A stretch of DNA of 28,619 nucleotides from a virus. A model generated the notes under the pieces. The model worked only from the letters and a program-made list of their open reading frames with translations, made no database searches and was not told the DNA's origin. The stretch lies in IMG/VR virus record IMGVR_UViG_3300030520_000090, positions 1 through 28,619 of that record. One strand, written 5' to 3'. Positions 1-9,300 of the stretch are shown here, in pieces; positions within the stretch are counted from its first letter, which is position 1, and each line of letters begins with the position of its first letter. A program made the position numbers and the translations under genes.

Positions 1-2
1 TC

Positions 3-230
3 GGATTGGCTACGACAGCCGCAACGGTTGGCTATGAGGCCTCGCAGGGTGGGGGCCCATCAGCCCCGACGCAGCAGCAAGATGCAGCAGAGCAGGCCAA
101 GGCAGCTACAGCAGCATCCCAGGCCCAAGCAGAAGCACTTACGAAGCGCAGGGGTATGGCCTCTACGCAGTTGACGAGTCCACTCGGCACATCCGGCACG
201 GCATCCGTGCAGAAACAGACCCTGGGATAA
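3..230 (+). CDS. 3' end of a small phage protein, truncated by the window edge
   Basis: The reading frame is open to the left edge, so the true start is probably outside the window; the in-frame TTG at 6 has no visible ribosome site and need not be the start. The visible part is Ala/Gln-rich (low complexity, probably helical or disordered). It ends in a tail of the form KRRGMASTQLTSPLG...KQTLG, which resembles a short C-terminal motif recurring in small proteins encoded beside phage connector or ejection genes. Its stop codon directly abuts the portal ATG (TAA at 228-230, ATG at 231), so it sits in the same late operon. The function is unknown; a minor virion protein is a guess from position only. 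Confidence 0.6.
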   Translation, partial: GLATTAATVGYEASQGGGPSAPTQQQDAAEQAKAATAASQAQAEALTKRRGMASTQLTSPLGTSGTASVQKQTLG

Positions 231-2120
231 ATGGCATATTCGATAGGTGGATCGAGACCGGCCGGGAACTACTACAACTCGACGGGGTACGCCCCGACAG
301 AGTTGGGCTCAGTCGACGCCGAGATGCGGGCCAAGGATCTCCAGAAGTATTTGAACGTTCTGGCACAGCAGAGGCTTCCGTGGGAGCCGATGATCGACAA
401 CATCATCATGTACGTCAACCACGGCCGACGCTACGTTCAGGATTGGGATTTGTACCCTGGGATGCAGACCGGTCAAGAGGTCTACGACGACTCGGCCATG
501 CTTGCGCGGAACATCCTCACCGATGGCATGGTGGGCTATCTGTGCAGCCGGAACCAGCCTTGGTTCGGATTAGAGCTTCCCGGAAAGTTCAACTTCCCTC
601 GCGATTCTCAGATGCGTCGCTGGAATGGTCAGCGCATCGACTCATACCCCCAGGTTCAACGCTGGCTGCAAGACTGTCAGACGGTAATGTACTCGGCCTT
701 CAATCGATCAAACTTTTACGATGTTGTCACCGAGTTCATCTCTGACGGAGCCACCTGCGGAACGGCGCACATGCTGTCCGAGGAAGATGTAGCGAACGGG
801 CAGATTGTCTTCACTGTCCCCCACTTCCGCGAGTGTTTCATCGCCGAGAATGAGTTTGGTGAAGTCGATACCTGCTACCGGGTCTTCATGATGACCCTGA
901 AGCAGCTCGCCGAGAAGTTCGGCATGGAGGCAATGAAACTTGCTGATCGAAATTTTGAGAAGGATTACAAGGCGAATATGTATGACCAGCGCCAGATCCT
1001 TCATGCGATTTACCCTCGCCGGGACTTTGACCCAACAAGGATTGACGCGAAGAATAAGAAGTGGGCGTCCGAGTGGGTCTACCAGCAGGGCGGGAAGATC
1101 CTCAACAAGGCCGGAGCAAACGGCGGAACCCGAGGAGACAGTAAGGTAACGCTAGTGGGCGAAGGCGGCTACGACACGATGCCGATCCTCTCCTGGCGCT
1201 GGAGGAAGAACGATGACGAGATTTACGGTCGCGGCCCGGCGCACGACGCGTTCGTTTCTATCGCTCAAGCCAACCAGATGGGTCGCACGAATCTGGTCAC
1301 GGCTCAACAAGCGGCTGAACCGCCTCTTATTGCTTACGCAGATCAGCGCGGATCTATTCAGCGCGGTCCCAATGGAATTACATACGTTGAGGCGAATCGC
1401 GGTGACATTCGAGCTAGAGCACCGATGCCGCTCACGACTGGCGTGCAGAACCTTCCGTTCAATATCGAGTACCAGGAGCGGGTCCAAAAGATCATCAACC
1501 AGCACTTCCACACAGACGTTTTCATGATGATGTCTCAGCTCGCCGCAGGCGGTAAGAGCGAGCGTATGGTGACCGAGCAGATCGCGGAGCTTCAAGGTGA
1601 GAAAGCGGCGATCCTCGGCACCCGCGTGGGTAAGTTGCAGTCCGAGGCGTTCAATCCCCTCATCGCTCGCGTATACTCCATCGAGGCCAACGCTGGGCGG
1701 ATTCCCGAGCCCCCAGCGATCCTCTTGGAGGCAATCCACGGTCCCGTGCAAGTCGAATACCTCGGCCCCCTAGCGCAGGCCCAGACCCGCCTCACGACGA
1801 TCCGCTCGATCCAGTCCTTCCTGCAAGTCGTCCAGCAGGTAGCGCAGTTCGATCAGACCATCACCCACGCGGTGAATGCGCCTGAGGTTCTGAGAATCGT
1901 CAGAGACGCGATGAACGCGCCTGTCGACATCGTCTACGACGCGAAGACCTATGCGGGCATTGTGGCGGCGGTCAACAAGCAAGCGCAGCAGATGCAGACC
2001 GCCGAGACGCTGCCGAAGTTGGCGAAGGCTGCGAGCGCGCTTGCGAAGCAGCCCGAAGCTGGAAGTATTCTCTCCAAGCTGATGGGCAACGACGAGGGAT
2101 CAGATGCCGCAGGCCAGTGA
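231..2120 (+). CDS. Portal / head-to-tail connector protein (T7 gp8-like)
   Basis: This is the dodecameric portal through which DNA is packaged and ejected, and to which the tail tube attaches. The 629 residues fit the head-tail connecting protein family of podoviruses. Recognisable landmarks are the helical start with an LPWEP segment, the central SDGATCGTAHML strand-turn, and the conserved block at about residues 332-368 (YGRGPA..., then NQMGRTNLVTAQQAAEPP), which matches the family's YGRGPA...PP signature. The C-terminal third is helical and Ala/Gln-rich, as expected for the crown. The ATG follows the previous stop directly, and the 3' end overlaps the next gene by 17 nt, so translation is probably coupled. 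Large antisense ORFs across this gene are GC-driven shadows. Confidence 0.93.
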   Translation: MAYSIGGSRPAGNYYNSTGYAPTELGSVDAEMRAKDLQKYLNVLAQQRLPWEPMIDNIIMYVNHGRRYVQDWDLYPGMQTGQEVYDDSAMLARNILTDGMVGYLCSRNQPWFGLELPGKFNFPRDSQMRRWNGQRIDSYPQVQRWLQDCQTVMYSAFNRSNFYDVVTEFISDGATCGTAHMLSEEDVANGQIVFTVPHFRECFIAENEFGEVDTCYRVFMMTLKQLAEKFGMEAMKLADRNFEKDYKANMYDQRQILHAIYPRRDFDPTRIDAKNKKWASEWVYQQGGKILNKAGANGGTRGDSKVTLVGEGGYDTMPILSWRWRKNDDEIYGRGPAHDAFVSIAQANQMGRTNLVTAQQAAEPPLIAYADQRGSIQRGPNGITYVEANRGDIRARAPMPLTTGVQNLPFNIEYQERVQKIINQHFHTDVFMMMSQLAAGGKSERMVTEQIAELQGEKAAILGTRVGKLQSEAFNPLIARVYSIEANAGRIPEPPAILLEAIHGPVQVEYLGPLAQAQTRLTTIRSIQSFLQVVQQVAQFDQTITHAVNAPEVLRIVRDAMNAPVDIVYDAKTYAGIVAAVNKQAQQMQTAETLPKLAKAASALAKQPEAGSILSKLMGNDEGSDAAGQ

Positions 2121-2358
2121 CGATCAAAAAGCTCAGATCCAAGCAGCCAAAGACATGCAGCAGATGTACAAAAATGTCTTCAGCTCCGCTGAGGGTAGAA
2201 TTGTTTTAGGTGATATCTTGACGACAGCACACTTTGGTGATCCACTGAATCCATTGGACCCTGTCGCTGTGGCTGAACACAATGCAGCCGTTTTGATAGC
2301 CCGACTAGCAGGCGCGTTCGACGGCCTCTGGAATGATCTTGGAATGAAAACGAGGTAA
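2104..2358 (+). CDS. Small head-module protein, Bbp19-like
   Basis: An 84-residue protein whose start lies inside the 3' end of the portal gene; GAGGGAT just upstream of the ATG is a good ribosome site. The core MYKNVFSSAEGRIVLGDIL, followed by a hydrophobic helix (AAVLIARLAGAF), resembles the small Bbp19-type proteins encoded next to portal genes in podoviruses such as Bordetella phage BPP-1. Their role is not well defined; a minor head or head-completion role is inferred from position. The gene is visibly richer in AT than its neighbours, and the overlapping start suggests coupled translation. Assignment to the family rests on my reading of this short motif. Confidence 0.65.
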   Translation: MPQASDDQKAQIQAAKDMQQMYKNVFSSAEGRIVLGDILTTAHFGDPLNPLDPVAVAEHNAAVLIARLAGAFDGLWNDLGMKTR

Positions 2359-2359
2359 T

Positions 2360-2770
2360 ATGCCGAATCCGAGTCCGACTTACGATAACGTTCAATGGCC
2401 TGGTGGTGATGGTCTTCGTGTTCCGCAGGAGCGTGGTGGCTTCAAGGCGTCGACGACCGAGACCCTTCCGTCTCTCCAGACTTACGGTGAGCTGGATCTC
2501 GGCGCGATTGGCGTGAGTCCTTACAATCTCAACGCTCAACAGGCGGGCGCGTCACTTATCACCGTAAACCCGACCGTGGCCTTGACGATCAACTTCCCGA
2601 CATGCCAGCCGGGCCAGCAGACCATCGTTCAGAACACGAATGCCACCAACGCGGTCTCCGTGCGTGTCGCCGGAAACGGTGCGAACACGGCTACGGTTGC
2701 CGTCAGCTCGGTCGCCATCGTGGTGCAGACCGGAACAAACGGTGGAGTGGCTCTGGTCTCTGGGACCTAA
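2360..2770 (+). CDS. Beta-rich head-module protein, function unknown
   Basis: A 136-residue protein preceded by GAGGTAAT, one base after the previous stop. The N-terminal 55 residues are Pro/Gly-rich and probably extended. Residues about 60-136 alternate short hydrophobic strands with Asn/Gly/Thr turns (for example LITVNPTVALTINFP and TATVAVSSVAIVVQT), a pattern typical of a small beta-sandwich. There is one Cys and no membrane segment. It lies between the portal/Bbp19-like pair and the scaffold, where podoviruses often encode head decoration or fibre proteins, so a capsid decoration role is plausible but unproven. I do not recognise a specific family. Confidence 0.75.
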   Translation: MPNPSPTYDNVQWPGGDGLRVPQERGGFKASTTETLPSLQTYGELDLGAIGVSPYNLNAQQAGASLITVNPTVALTINFPTCQPGQQTIVQNTNATNAVSVRVAGNGANTATVAVSSVAIVVQTGTNGGVALVSGT

Positions 2771-2819
2771 TCCTGGGGTAGGGTGAAGTTTTTGCAGCGA
2801 AGTTTCAACGGAGTGTGAC

Positions 2820-3548
2820 ATGCCTGAAGCAGTATTGGAAACGCCAGTAACGACAGAGACGACCGAATCGCTGGGATGGCGAGCCGGGTTGCCGGACGAA
2901 CTCAAAAAGAACGAGACCTTCTCGAAGTTCAAGACCGTTGGCGAGTTTGCCAACGACTACCTTGCAACGGCGACCAAGGCCACCGAACTGGAGGGTAAGC
3001 TCGGCAACACGATTCCCAAACTGAAGGACGGTGCGACTCCTGAGGAGCGGGCGGGATACTACGAGGCTCTGGGCAGGCCGAAGGAAGCAAAAGAGTACGA
3101 ATTCGAGGGCGAGAACGAGAACGCTACCGAGTGGACGAGCAACTGGAAGAAGGAATTTTACGACTTGGGTCTCACGAAGGACCAGGCCAAGCAACTGAGC
3201 GGCAAGTGGAATGGTGCCGTGCAGAAGATGGTCGAGGCGCATAACGCCGCGCTCAAGACGGAGATTGCTGCTTCGGAACAGAAGCTCAAAAGCGAGTGGG
3301 GCGACAAGTACGAAGCCAACGTGGAACTGGCAAAGCGGTTGTACAACAAGCATCTGGGCGCTGAATTCGACAAGGACTTCGATGCTGGAACGAGCACAAA
3401 TCGTTTCAACATGGTTCGTTATCTGGTCAAGCTCGCCGCCTTGACGGGGGAAGATCGCACGCCGCAGGGTGGGCAGCAAGGCGCAGGTCAGAAGGGGATG
3501 CCATTTATCAACTTCGACAAGAGCCCGGCCCCTCCCAAGAGAAACTAG
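2820..3548 (+). CDS. Capsid scaffolding (assembly) protein
   Basis: A 242-residue acidic, highly helical protein directly upstream of the major capsid gene, the standard place for a podoviral scaffold. An N-terminal LPDELKKNETFSKFKTVGEF segment (residues 24-43), followed by IPKLKDGATPEERAGYYEALGRPKEAKEY (about 65-93), matches the usual scaffold pattern of an LP-x-x-L helix, then a Pro-led segment and an LGRP...Y motif. The C-terminal third is Lys/Glu-rich coiled helix ending in a basic, Pro-containing tail (APPKRN), the part that usually contacts the capsid protein. The ATG at 2820 has GGAG upstream. It would be expelled or degraded as the procapsid matures. Confidence 0.85.
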   Translation: MPEAVLETPVTTETTESLGWRAGLPDELKKNETFSKFKTVGEFANDYLATATKATELEGKLGNTIPKLKDGATPEERAGYYEALGRPKEAKEYEFEGENENATEWTSNWKKEFYDLGLTKDQAKQLSGKWNGAVQKMVEAHNAALKTEIAASEQKLKSEWGDKYEANVELAKRLYNKHLGAEFDKDFDAGTSTNRFNMVRYLVKLAALTGEDRTPQGGQQGAGQKGMPFINFDKSPAPPKRN

Positions 3549-3563
3549 CAAAGGGGATACACA

Positions 3564-4622
3564 ATGGCTGACGTAGGTCAACTTGGTTACTCAACTCTCG
3601 TAGATATTTTGGCGAATTACTCGTCCGCAGATGCGGGCGCGAAGCTGATTCTGCCGGCGCGCATCCTGGACCGCATGACACCGCTGGTCAAGATGCTTCC
3701 CATGAAGCCCAGCAACAACATCCTGTCGAACATCGCTGTTCGCACGGACTCGTTGCCCATCGCTTCCAATCGCCAGTTCAATGCTGGTATCTTGGCGACC
3801 GCTTCCAAGAACGCTCCGATCAGCGATCCGATTGCCCTCTTTGAGGACTATGCGGAAGTCGACAAGGCGCTCTGGGGCATCCAGAACGATCCGAACATGT
3901 GGCGCGCCGATCAGGTCGCTAACCATATCGAGGGCCTCTTCCAGCTCATGGAATCCACGTTGCTGTACGGCAACTTGGCGACCAACCCTGGCGGCTTCAA
4001 CGGCCTGGCGACGCGGTTCAATAACCTCGAATCCTATCCGAACGGTGACGCGAGCGGTGTGTTCTTGCCGAACGTGTGGAACGGTGGATTCACGGGCGCT
4101 GGTGCTTGCACCTCTGCCTGGATGATCGAGTTCGGTGAAGATTCCGTTTACGGCATCTATCCCCCGAACACGGCTGCCGGTCTGGACATTCGGGATCTTG
4201 GTGAAGTCACCAAGGAGCGCCCGAGCGGTTCCGGCGCGGTCGGTGCGAACTACATGTACCAGGTGCTCCGCACCATGTTGCAGTGGTGGATGGGTGTCCA
4301 GATCGCGGACGAACGCTGCATCCAACGCATCGCCAACATCAACCCCATCGCCCTGTCCACGGGGAACTTCGACGAGAACATCTTCATCCAGGCGAAGAAC
4401 AACCTGCCTCGCGTTGGAGAGTCCGGCACGACCGTCATCTTGGTCAACCGGCAGCTCAAGGCGCAGATCGACATCCGCGCTGTCTCGCAGAAGATCAACA
4501 CCTACTTCACTCCGCCCTCGAACAACACGATGGATGTTTTCGGCAAGTCCGTCACTCAGTTCCAAGGCATTCCGATCTACGTCGCTGAGAAGATTCTCAG
4601 CACGGAGACCGTCGTAAGCTAG
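3564..4622 (+). CDS. Major capsid protein
   Basis: A 352-residue protein that builds the icosahedral shell, expected to have an HK97-like fold. It resembles capsid proteins of BPP-1-like podoviruses and related environmental phages. Landmarks are STLVDILANY near the N-terminus, SDPIALFEDYAEVDKAL, FQLMESTLLYGN at about residue 130, GGFNGLATRFNN, the GIYPPNTAAGL-DLGE segment, and a late QIADERCIQRIANIN. These match the order of conserved blocks in that family (E-YSEVDK, LFYGN, F-GLA-RYN, GIYP-G--AGL). The strong AAAGGGGA ribosome site lies at about 3550. It sits between the scaffold and a candidate cement gene. The 324-residue antisense ORF beneath it is a shadow. Confidence 0.93.
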   Translation: MADVGQLGYSTLVDILANYSSADAGAKLILPARILDRMTPLVKMLPMKPSNNILSNIAVRTDSLPIASNRQFNAGILATASKNAPISDPIALFEDYAEVDKALWGIQNDPNMWRADQVANHIEGLFQLMESTLLYGNLATNPGGFNGLATRFNNLESYPNGDASGVFLPNVWNGGFTGAGACTSAWMIEFGEDSVYGIYPPNTAAGLDIRDLGEVTKERPSGSGAVGANYMYQVLRTMLQWWMGVQIADERCIQRIANINPIALSTGNFDENIFIQAKNNLPRVGESGTTVILVNRQLKAQIDIRAVSQKINTYFTPPSNNTMDVFGKSVTQFQGIPIYVAEKILSTETVVS

Positions 4623-4630
4623 TACATCCC

Positions 4631-4644
4631 CGACCAGGAGGTCG
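4631..4644 (+). promoter_or_regulatory. Short hairpin carrying the ribosome site of the cement gene
   Basis: The leader between capsid and cement genes reads CGACC-AGGA-GGTCG, a perfect 5-bp stem with a 4-nt loop, three bases before the ATG at 4648. The AGGAGG Shine-Dalgarno spans the loop and the 3' stem arm, so folding would partly hide it. It could tune cement relative to capsid synthesis, but a 5-bp stem may be weak or accidental. Confidence 0.3.
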
Positions 4645-4647
4645 ACA

Positions 4648-5178
4648 ATGCCTGTAACTGATATCGTTTCCTATCTACACGGGACGGGGACATCCGCTTA
4701 CGGTCCTCTCACCAATAACGCTGGCGTATACGGAGATGCTTTCCTCGCCACGGGTTATTCCAACCTGGAACTCGACTTCGGTGCTCCCGCCACTGGCGCG
4801 GCGTATCCGTGGATAGCCGAGTTCCCGTCTCTCGCTGAGAAGGGTTACGCCTTCCCCCCTGAAGTTGTTGGTCAGGGCGGCGTGGACTTCGGGCTCCACT
4901 TCATCGTCGGCCAGGCGTTCAACAACCTGACCAACATCTCGTTCCAGGGTTGCACCTCAGCCACGACCGGCGCTCTCTTCTCGGCCGCTCCGAATCCGAT
5001 TGCAGCTCGCACCCTAACCCTAGCCCAACTCCAGGTCGTGGGAGCCCACTATTACATTCCCCTTCAGGGCGTGTCGATTCTGGAGTTCCTCCGCTGGTAT
5101 GGGCTCATCACCGGCACGGTGCCGACCACCGGGACGCTGATCTCGTGGTTCGGACCTCGCACTGGAGGCGAGCAGTAA
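4648..5178 (+). CDS. Candidate capsid cement protein, Bbp16-like
   Basis: A 176-residue protein immediately downstream of the major capsid gene with a strong AGGAGG site. The sequence is beta-rich. Its C-terminal half contains a VGAHYYIPLQG strand, then FLRWYGLITGTVPTTGTLISWFGP, which resembles the ending of the small capsid-stabilising proteins encoded beside podoviral capsid genes (Bbp16 in BPP-1, where cryo-EM shows a cement dimer on the shell). Position and length both fit. There is one Cys and no membrane segment. The family match is by eye over a short region, so the cement role is a good inference rather than a firm identification. Confidence 0.6.
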   Translation: MPVTDIVSYLHGTGTSAYGPLTNNAGVYGDAFLATGYSNLELDFGAPATGAAYPWIAEFPSLAEKGYAFPPEVVGQGGVDFGLHFIVGQAFNNLTNISFQGCTSATTGALFSAAPNPIAARTLTLAQLQVVGAHYYIPLQGVSILEFLRWYGLITGTVPTTGTLISWFGPRTGGEQ

Positions 5179-5179
5179 A

Positions 5180-5632
5180 ATGATCGTAAAGGCAAGATGC
5201 ACTGCTGCTGCGTGGGACAGCCCTTCGGCTGTCTACTACGCTCCTGGTGGTGGCCCGTTGGAGGGCGGTCTCTATGAGATCGACTCCACCGGGCCACTAG
5301 CCCCTCTCAAGATCGGCAACCGGTACGTCTTCGAGTTCGACAGAAATGCGAACCCCGACGACAAGCCTCACGACTATTCCTGCAAGGAGGATGACTGCGG
5401 TGCGAAGTTCAAAACTCTGAACGAGTTGGGAACTCACACTCGGAAGTTCCACAAGGATAGTCCAGTGGTGGACAACGAGCCTGCTGTGATCGTCAAGGAC
5501 GGTCGCGGTAAGGCGAAGAAGGGGTCCATCAAGTGCAAGGAGTGCGGGGAAGTTGTTCCTCACCTCTACGCCCTGAAGGTCCACAAGAAAGAAAAGCACG
5601 CCAAGGTCGAGGCCGAGCCCGTTCTCGCCTAG
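5180..5632 (+). CDS. Protein with two classical C2H2 zinc fingers in the head operon
   Basis: A 150-residue protein with a ribosome site (GGAGG) inside the previous gene. Residues 1-57 look like a small beta domain. Two zinc fingers follow. Finger 1 has C68, C73, H86 and H91 (C-x4-C-x12-H-x4-H) with core residues F77 and L83. Finger 2 has C119, C122, H135 and H140 (C-x2-C-x12-H-x4-H) with V126 and L132 at the same core positions. Spacing and hydrophobic core both match the classical TFIIIA-type fold. The linker between fingers is Lys/Gly-rich and basic, so nucleic acid binding is plausible. It lies between the candidate cement gene and the tail tube gene, where podoviruses normally encode only structural proteins. 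A virion protein, a late regulator or a host-directed factor are all possible. Confidence 0.85.
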   Translation: MIVKARCTAAAWDSPSAVYYAPGGGPLEGGLYEIDSTGPLAPLKIGNRYVFEFDRNANPDDKPHDYSCKEDDCGAKFKTLNELGTHTRKFHKDSPVVDNEPAVIVKDGRGKAKKGSIKCKECGEVVPHLYALKVHKKEKHAKVEAEPVLA

Positions 5633-5644
5633 AGAGAGGGCCAA

Positions 5645-6394
5645 GTGAACTATAATCAAGTCCAGATCGTGAACCTGGCCCTCGGTCGCCTCGGCGCTCG
5701 CGCAATCACGGACATCAACGAGTCTTCACCTAACGCGGTGAAGGCTCTGACTGTCTGGGACCCAATATTTCAAGAGGTTCTTAGCGAGCGGGACTGGCGC
5801 TTCGCTAAGACTCGCACGCTGCTCCAACTCAGCCCCTGGCAGCCCCTCTACGGCTACAAGTGGGCCTGGGCGCTACCTGCGGACCTCCTGCGCTTCGTCA
5901 GGCCCTACAGGAAGCAGCACGAGGGCGGTGGGTACTACTGGGGAGTCGGTCCCGAGGGTGAAGGATGCTACTCCCGCCGCGACGCCCCCCTCTGGCCCTT
6001 CAACATGCCCTATGTGATTGAGACGATGCAGACCGGTGCAATCCCCACGCCGGTCAACGGAGCGCCTCCCGACCCCCTTCCGGCGTCCCCGAACGGACGC
6101 TACGTCCTGTGTGACTACAACGGCTGCTATGGGCCTGTCGCCATCACCTACATCCAGCTCATCTCCGACTACACCCAGCTCATGCCGGGTTTTGTGAATG
6201 CCCTGACCAATCGCCTAGCCCAGGAGCTTGCCATCCCCATCACCGAGGACAAGGCGAAGTTCCAAGCAGCGGCCGAATGGTATAAGGAAAGCCTCAACTC
6301 CTCCGAGGCTCAGAACGAGTGCCTGGATTACAGTGAGGATGAGGCGGGAACCGATTCTTGGCGGCGAGCAGGCCGCTACGCGTGGCGGTGGTAA
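5645..6394 (+). CDS. Tail tubular protein A (T7 gp11-like adaptor)
   Basis: A 249-residue protein starting with GTG at 5645 after a GAGAGAGGG site. The N-terminal pattern QIVNLALGRLGARAITDINE, followed by AVKALTVWDPIFQEVLSERDWRFAKTR with W51, is the signature of the gp11/gp4 adaptor family that forms the ring between portal and tail nozzle. The middle holds an aromatic, Pro/Gly-rich stretch, and the C-terminal part has the helix-rich LTNRLAQELAIPITEDKAKFQAAAEWYKES segment typical of the family. Its stop directly abuts the ATG of the gp12-like gene, so the two tail tube proteins are made together. Confidence 0.9.
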   Translation: MNYNQVQIVNLALGRLGARAITDINESSPNAVKALTVWDPIFQEVLSERDWRFAKTRTLLQLSPWQPLYGYKWAWALPADLLRFVRPYRKQHEGGGYYWGVGPEGEGCYSRRDAPLWPFNMPYVIETMQTGAIPTPVNGAPPDPLPASPNGRYVLCDYNGCYGPVAITYIQLISDYTQLMPGFVNALTNRLAQELAIPITEDKAKFQAAAEWYKESLNSSEAQNECLDYSEDEAGTDSWRRAGRYAWRW

Positions 6395-9300
6395 ATGGCT
6401 CCAAAGACCTATCCAGTAAAGTACGCGTTCAACGCGGGAGAAATCTCGGAGCTTTGTCAGTTCCGCGATGACGTTCAGAAGATTTCGAGCGCGTGCCTTC
6501 AACTGGAAAACCTCGTCCCCCTCGTTGAGGGAGGTGTCAAGAAGATGCCCGGCACCTACTTCGCCGGAGCGACCGCGCTAGGCGGGGCGATGTTCATCGG
6601 GTCGATTGACGGTACGACGCTCACTGTCACGGAAGTCATCTATGGCACCATCCGTATCGGGCAGACGGTCTCTGGCGTCGGCGTAGCTCCGGGTACGGTC
6701 ATCACGGCCTACATCCCCACAGAGACTCCATTCTTCACCTTCTACACCGTGTCGGAAACTTCATCTGGAACCGGAACTGGCGATTGGCAATTTGTTGGGA
6801 CGCAGTGGAGGACTCACTTTGAGCCAGTCACCACCACCCTCAGTCAACTTACCTTCACGAACCTCGGATTCTCCATCCCCGCGACCGCGACCATCCTCGG
6901 AGTTTCGGTAAGCGCGGAGCTTGTGTCTCAGTTCGCAACCACGAGTGTCCTATCCCAAGTGGCCTTGTGGTCGGCTGGAGCCCCTCTCGGAACAATCAAA
7001 GCCCCCAACACCCCGTTCACGACCTCAGTTCTGACCGAGGTCTACGGGAACTCTACCGACCTGTGGGGAGCTGCCCTGACTCCTGCAATCGTCAATGCAG
7101 CGGGTTTCGGTTTTGCGATGGCGGTCGCGACAGATACGTCACGCATTTTCATTGGCGAGCCCTTCAAGGTGACCATTGAGTACCAGATTGAGACGACGGT
7201 AGAGAGTGGATCTCCTGGCGGTGTAGGGCAGTACACGGTTAGTCAAACGCAGGAGATAACAAGCGAGTTGATGCAAACTGCGTCGAGCGGGAAGAGTCGC
7301 TTAGTGCCGTTCCAGTTCTCCACGATTCAAGGAGCCGTGCTCGAATTTTCCGCTGGCATCATACGGATATGGGAAGGAGCCTCTCAGGGTTCGTGGTCCC
7401 TCGGACTCGCTCTACAGACCCCTCCAGCGGGCTCTGATTACATGCCATCGGATGCCTACGCCGCTGGAGATCTAGCTCTTGTAGGATCGTACGCCGCTGC
7501 ACTGAACTATACGTCTACAGGAGCAGGGTGGGTACCCGATTCTGCACTGGGGGTTCTCCACTTCGCTGCCCCATACCTGCAAAGTATTGCGGTGCCGGCG
7601 CCGATCACGATTACTACGAACGGGTCGGATACTTTGAGTGTCACGAAAACGGGGACTGCCCCAAATCAGGGGATCAATGTAGCCCTAGCGAATACCACTC
7701 CGTCACTGAACGCTGCCGCCTTGATTCAGGTGGCGATTCGCGCGCTCGGGTCAGTCAACACTCCTGGTAACAACTTTGTCGACCTCTCTCAGTGGGTGGT
7801 TGTGCCGAGTGCTTTCTATTACGCCACCCCGTGGATCGTGGCCCCAACAACTGCTCCAGGGAGCAGCATAAGTGTCGGCCTCACCGAATCTGTCGTCGTC
7901 CAGTGCGTGGCCCCAAACACGCAAGACGAGTTCCCTCTCTTTTATGACGGAACCTTCAACTCGACGTATTGGGTGGCCTACAACGCGACCGAGCAGCCCG
8001 CTATTGAGTTGGCTACGCCATATCTCGAAGGGGACCTGTTCGCTCTCGATTGCAGTACGCAGAGCGCAGATGTTTTGTGGATCTTCCACCCTAACTACCC
8101 TCCGGCCGTGATCGAGCGCCTGGGGCCTAATTCGTGGGTCTACAGCCTATCTCTTCCGGGGCAGCAGGCCGGAGAGCCTCCCTATAGAGGGACGCTCGAT
8201 GTCGTGACGACTGGTTACAGCGCCCTCGGGCAAAACATTAGTCTCATTTCACAGGCGGCGACCTGCACCGTGGTTCTGACTACGAGTCCCAACAATCAGC
8301 CGTTCAATGTTGGCGACAGGATCTACATCAATGAAGGTGCGGGCATGGTCGAGCTGAACGAGGGGGAATTTCTCGTTCACACTATCGCTTATGGTGCGGT
8401 AACCATCCCCGTGATCGACTCCGCTGGAACCGCCTCCACAATCTCTGGGACGGGATGGTACATCACTCTTTCCGACCCGGATACGGGAGTTGTAATCAAC
8501 TCCTCCAGCTATTTGCAGTACCAGGGAGGAGCCTTCGCTGTGAAGGTAGCTGCGATCTACGCGTCGTCAGGAGACTATCCGGCCTGCGGCACGCTCTACC
8601 AGGAGCGCCTTACCGTGGGCGGGTCCAACAATAACCCGACGCGCTTGAGCGGCAGCGTGGCGGATGACTACCCGAACTTTATTTGCGATCCCAACGAAGA
8701 GGACTACGCCTTCCAGTTCACGTTGGTATCCGACCAGGTCAACCAGCTTCTCAATATGATCGGAACCCCCAATGCATTGCTCGCGGGGACCTCTGGAGGC
8801 GTCTGGGTGATTGCACCAAGTAGCGGAACCTCTCTGAGTCAGACCAACGTCAACGCGGGCCAGCAGGGGTCGCTGGGGGTGGCTCCCTTGCAGCCGCAGG
8901 CGATCAACGGGTCGGCGATCTTCGTATCGCGCTCCGCACGGATCATCACCTTCCTCGAATACGACTTCGTGAGCAACGCTTGGAAGAATACGGATCTAAC
9001 TCGCCTCAACCGGAACATCACGATCACGAACTCCTATGCCACTTCGGGCGTAGCGCAGACAGCTTTCCAGACCGAGCCCTATCCGATCTACTGGTGCGTT
9101 CGCAACGACGGGCAACTGATCGGTCTCGTGTTCAATACGCAGGATGAAATCTACGCGTGGTTCCGAGTGAACATGCAGGGTACTGGAACCATCGAGTCGA
9201 TAGCCTGTATTAGCGGGCAAGACCAAGAGGACCAGCTCGCTATTGTCGTCAACCGAACGATCAACGGCGTGTCGCAGAGGTTCGTCGAATACTTCATGCA

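Noticed and set aside
2771-2819. GAAGTTT direct repeat (2785 and 2799) as an operator or promoter
   Set aside because: A 7-bp repeat in a 49-bp gap is easily due to chance, and no -10/-35 pair accompanies it.
3591-4565. A 324-residue open frame on the minus strand
   Set aside because: It mirrors the strongly supported capsid gene, has no ribosome site or recognisable motif, and GC-rich codon bias commonly opens this antisense frame.
8180-8195. CCCTATAGAGGGA as a phage promoter
   Set aside because: It lies inside the nozzle coding region, continues as a short palindrome and lacks any upstream recognition sequence.
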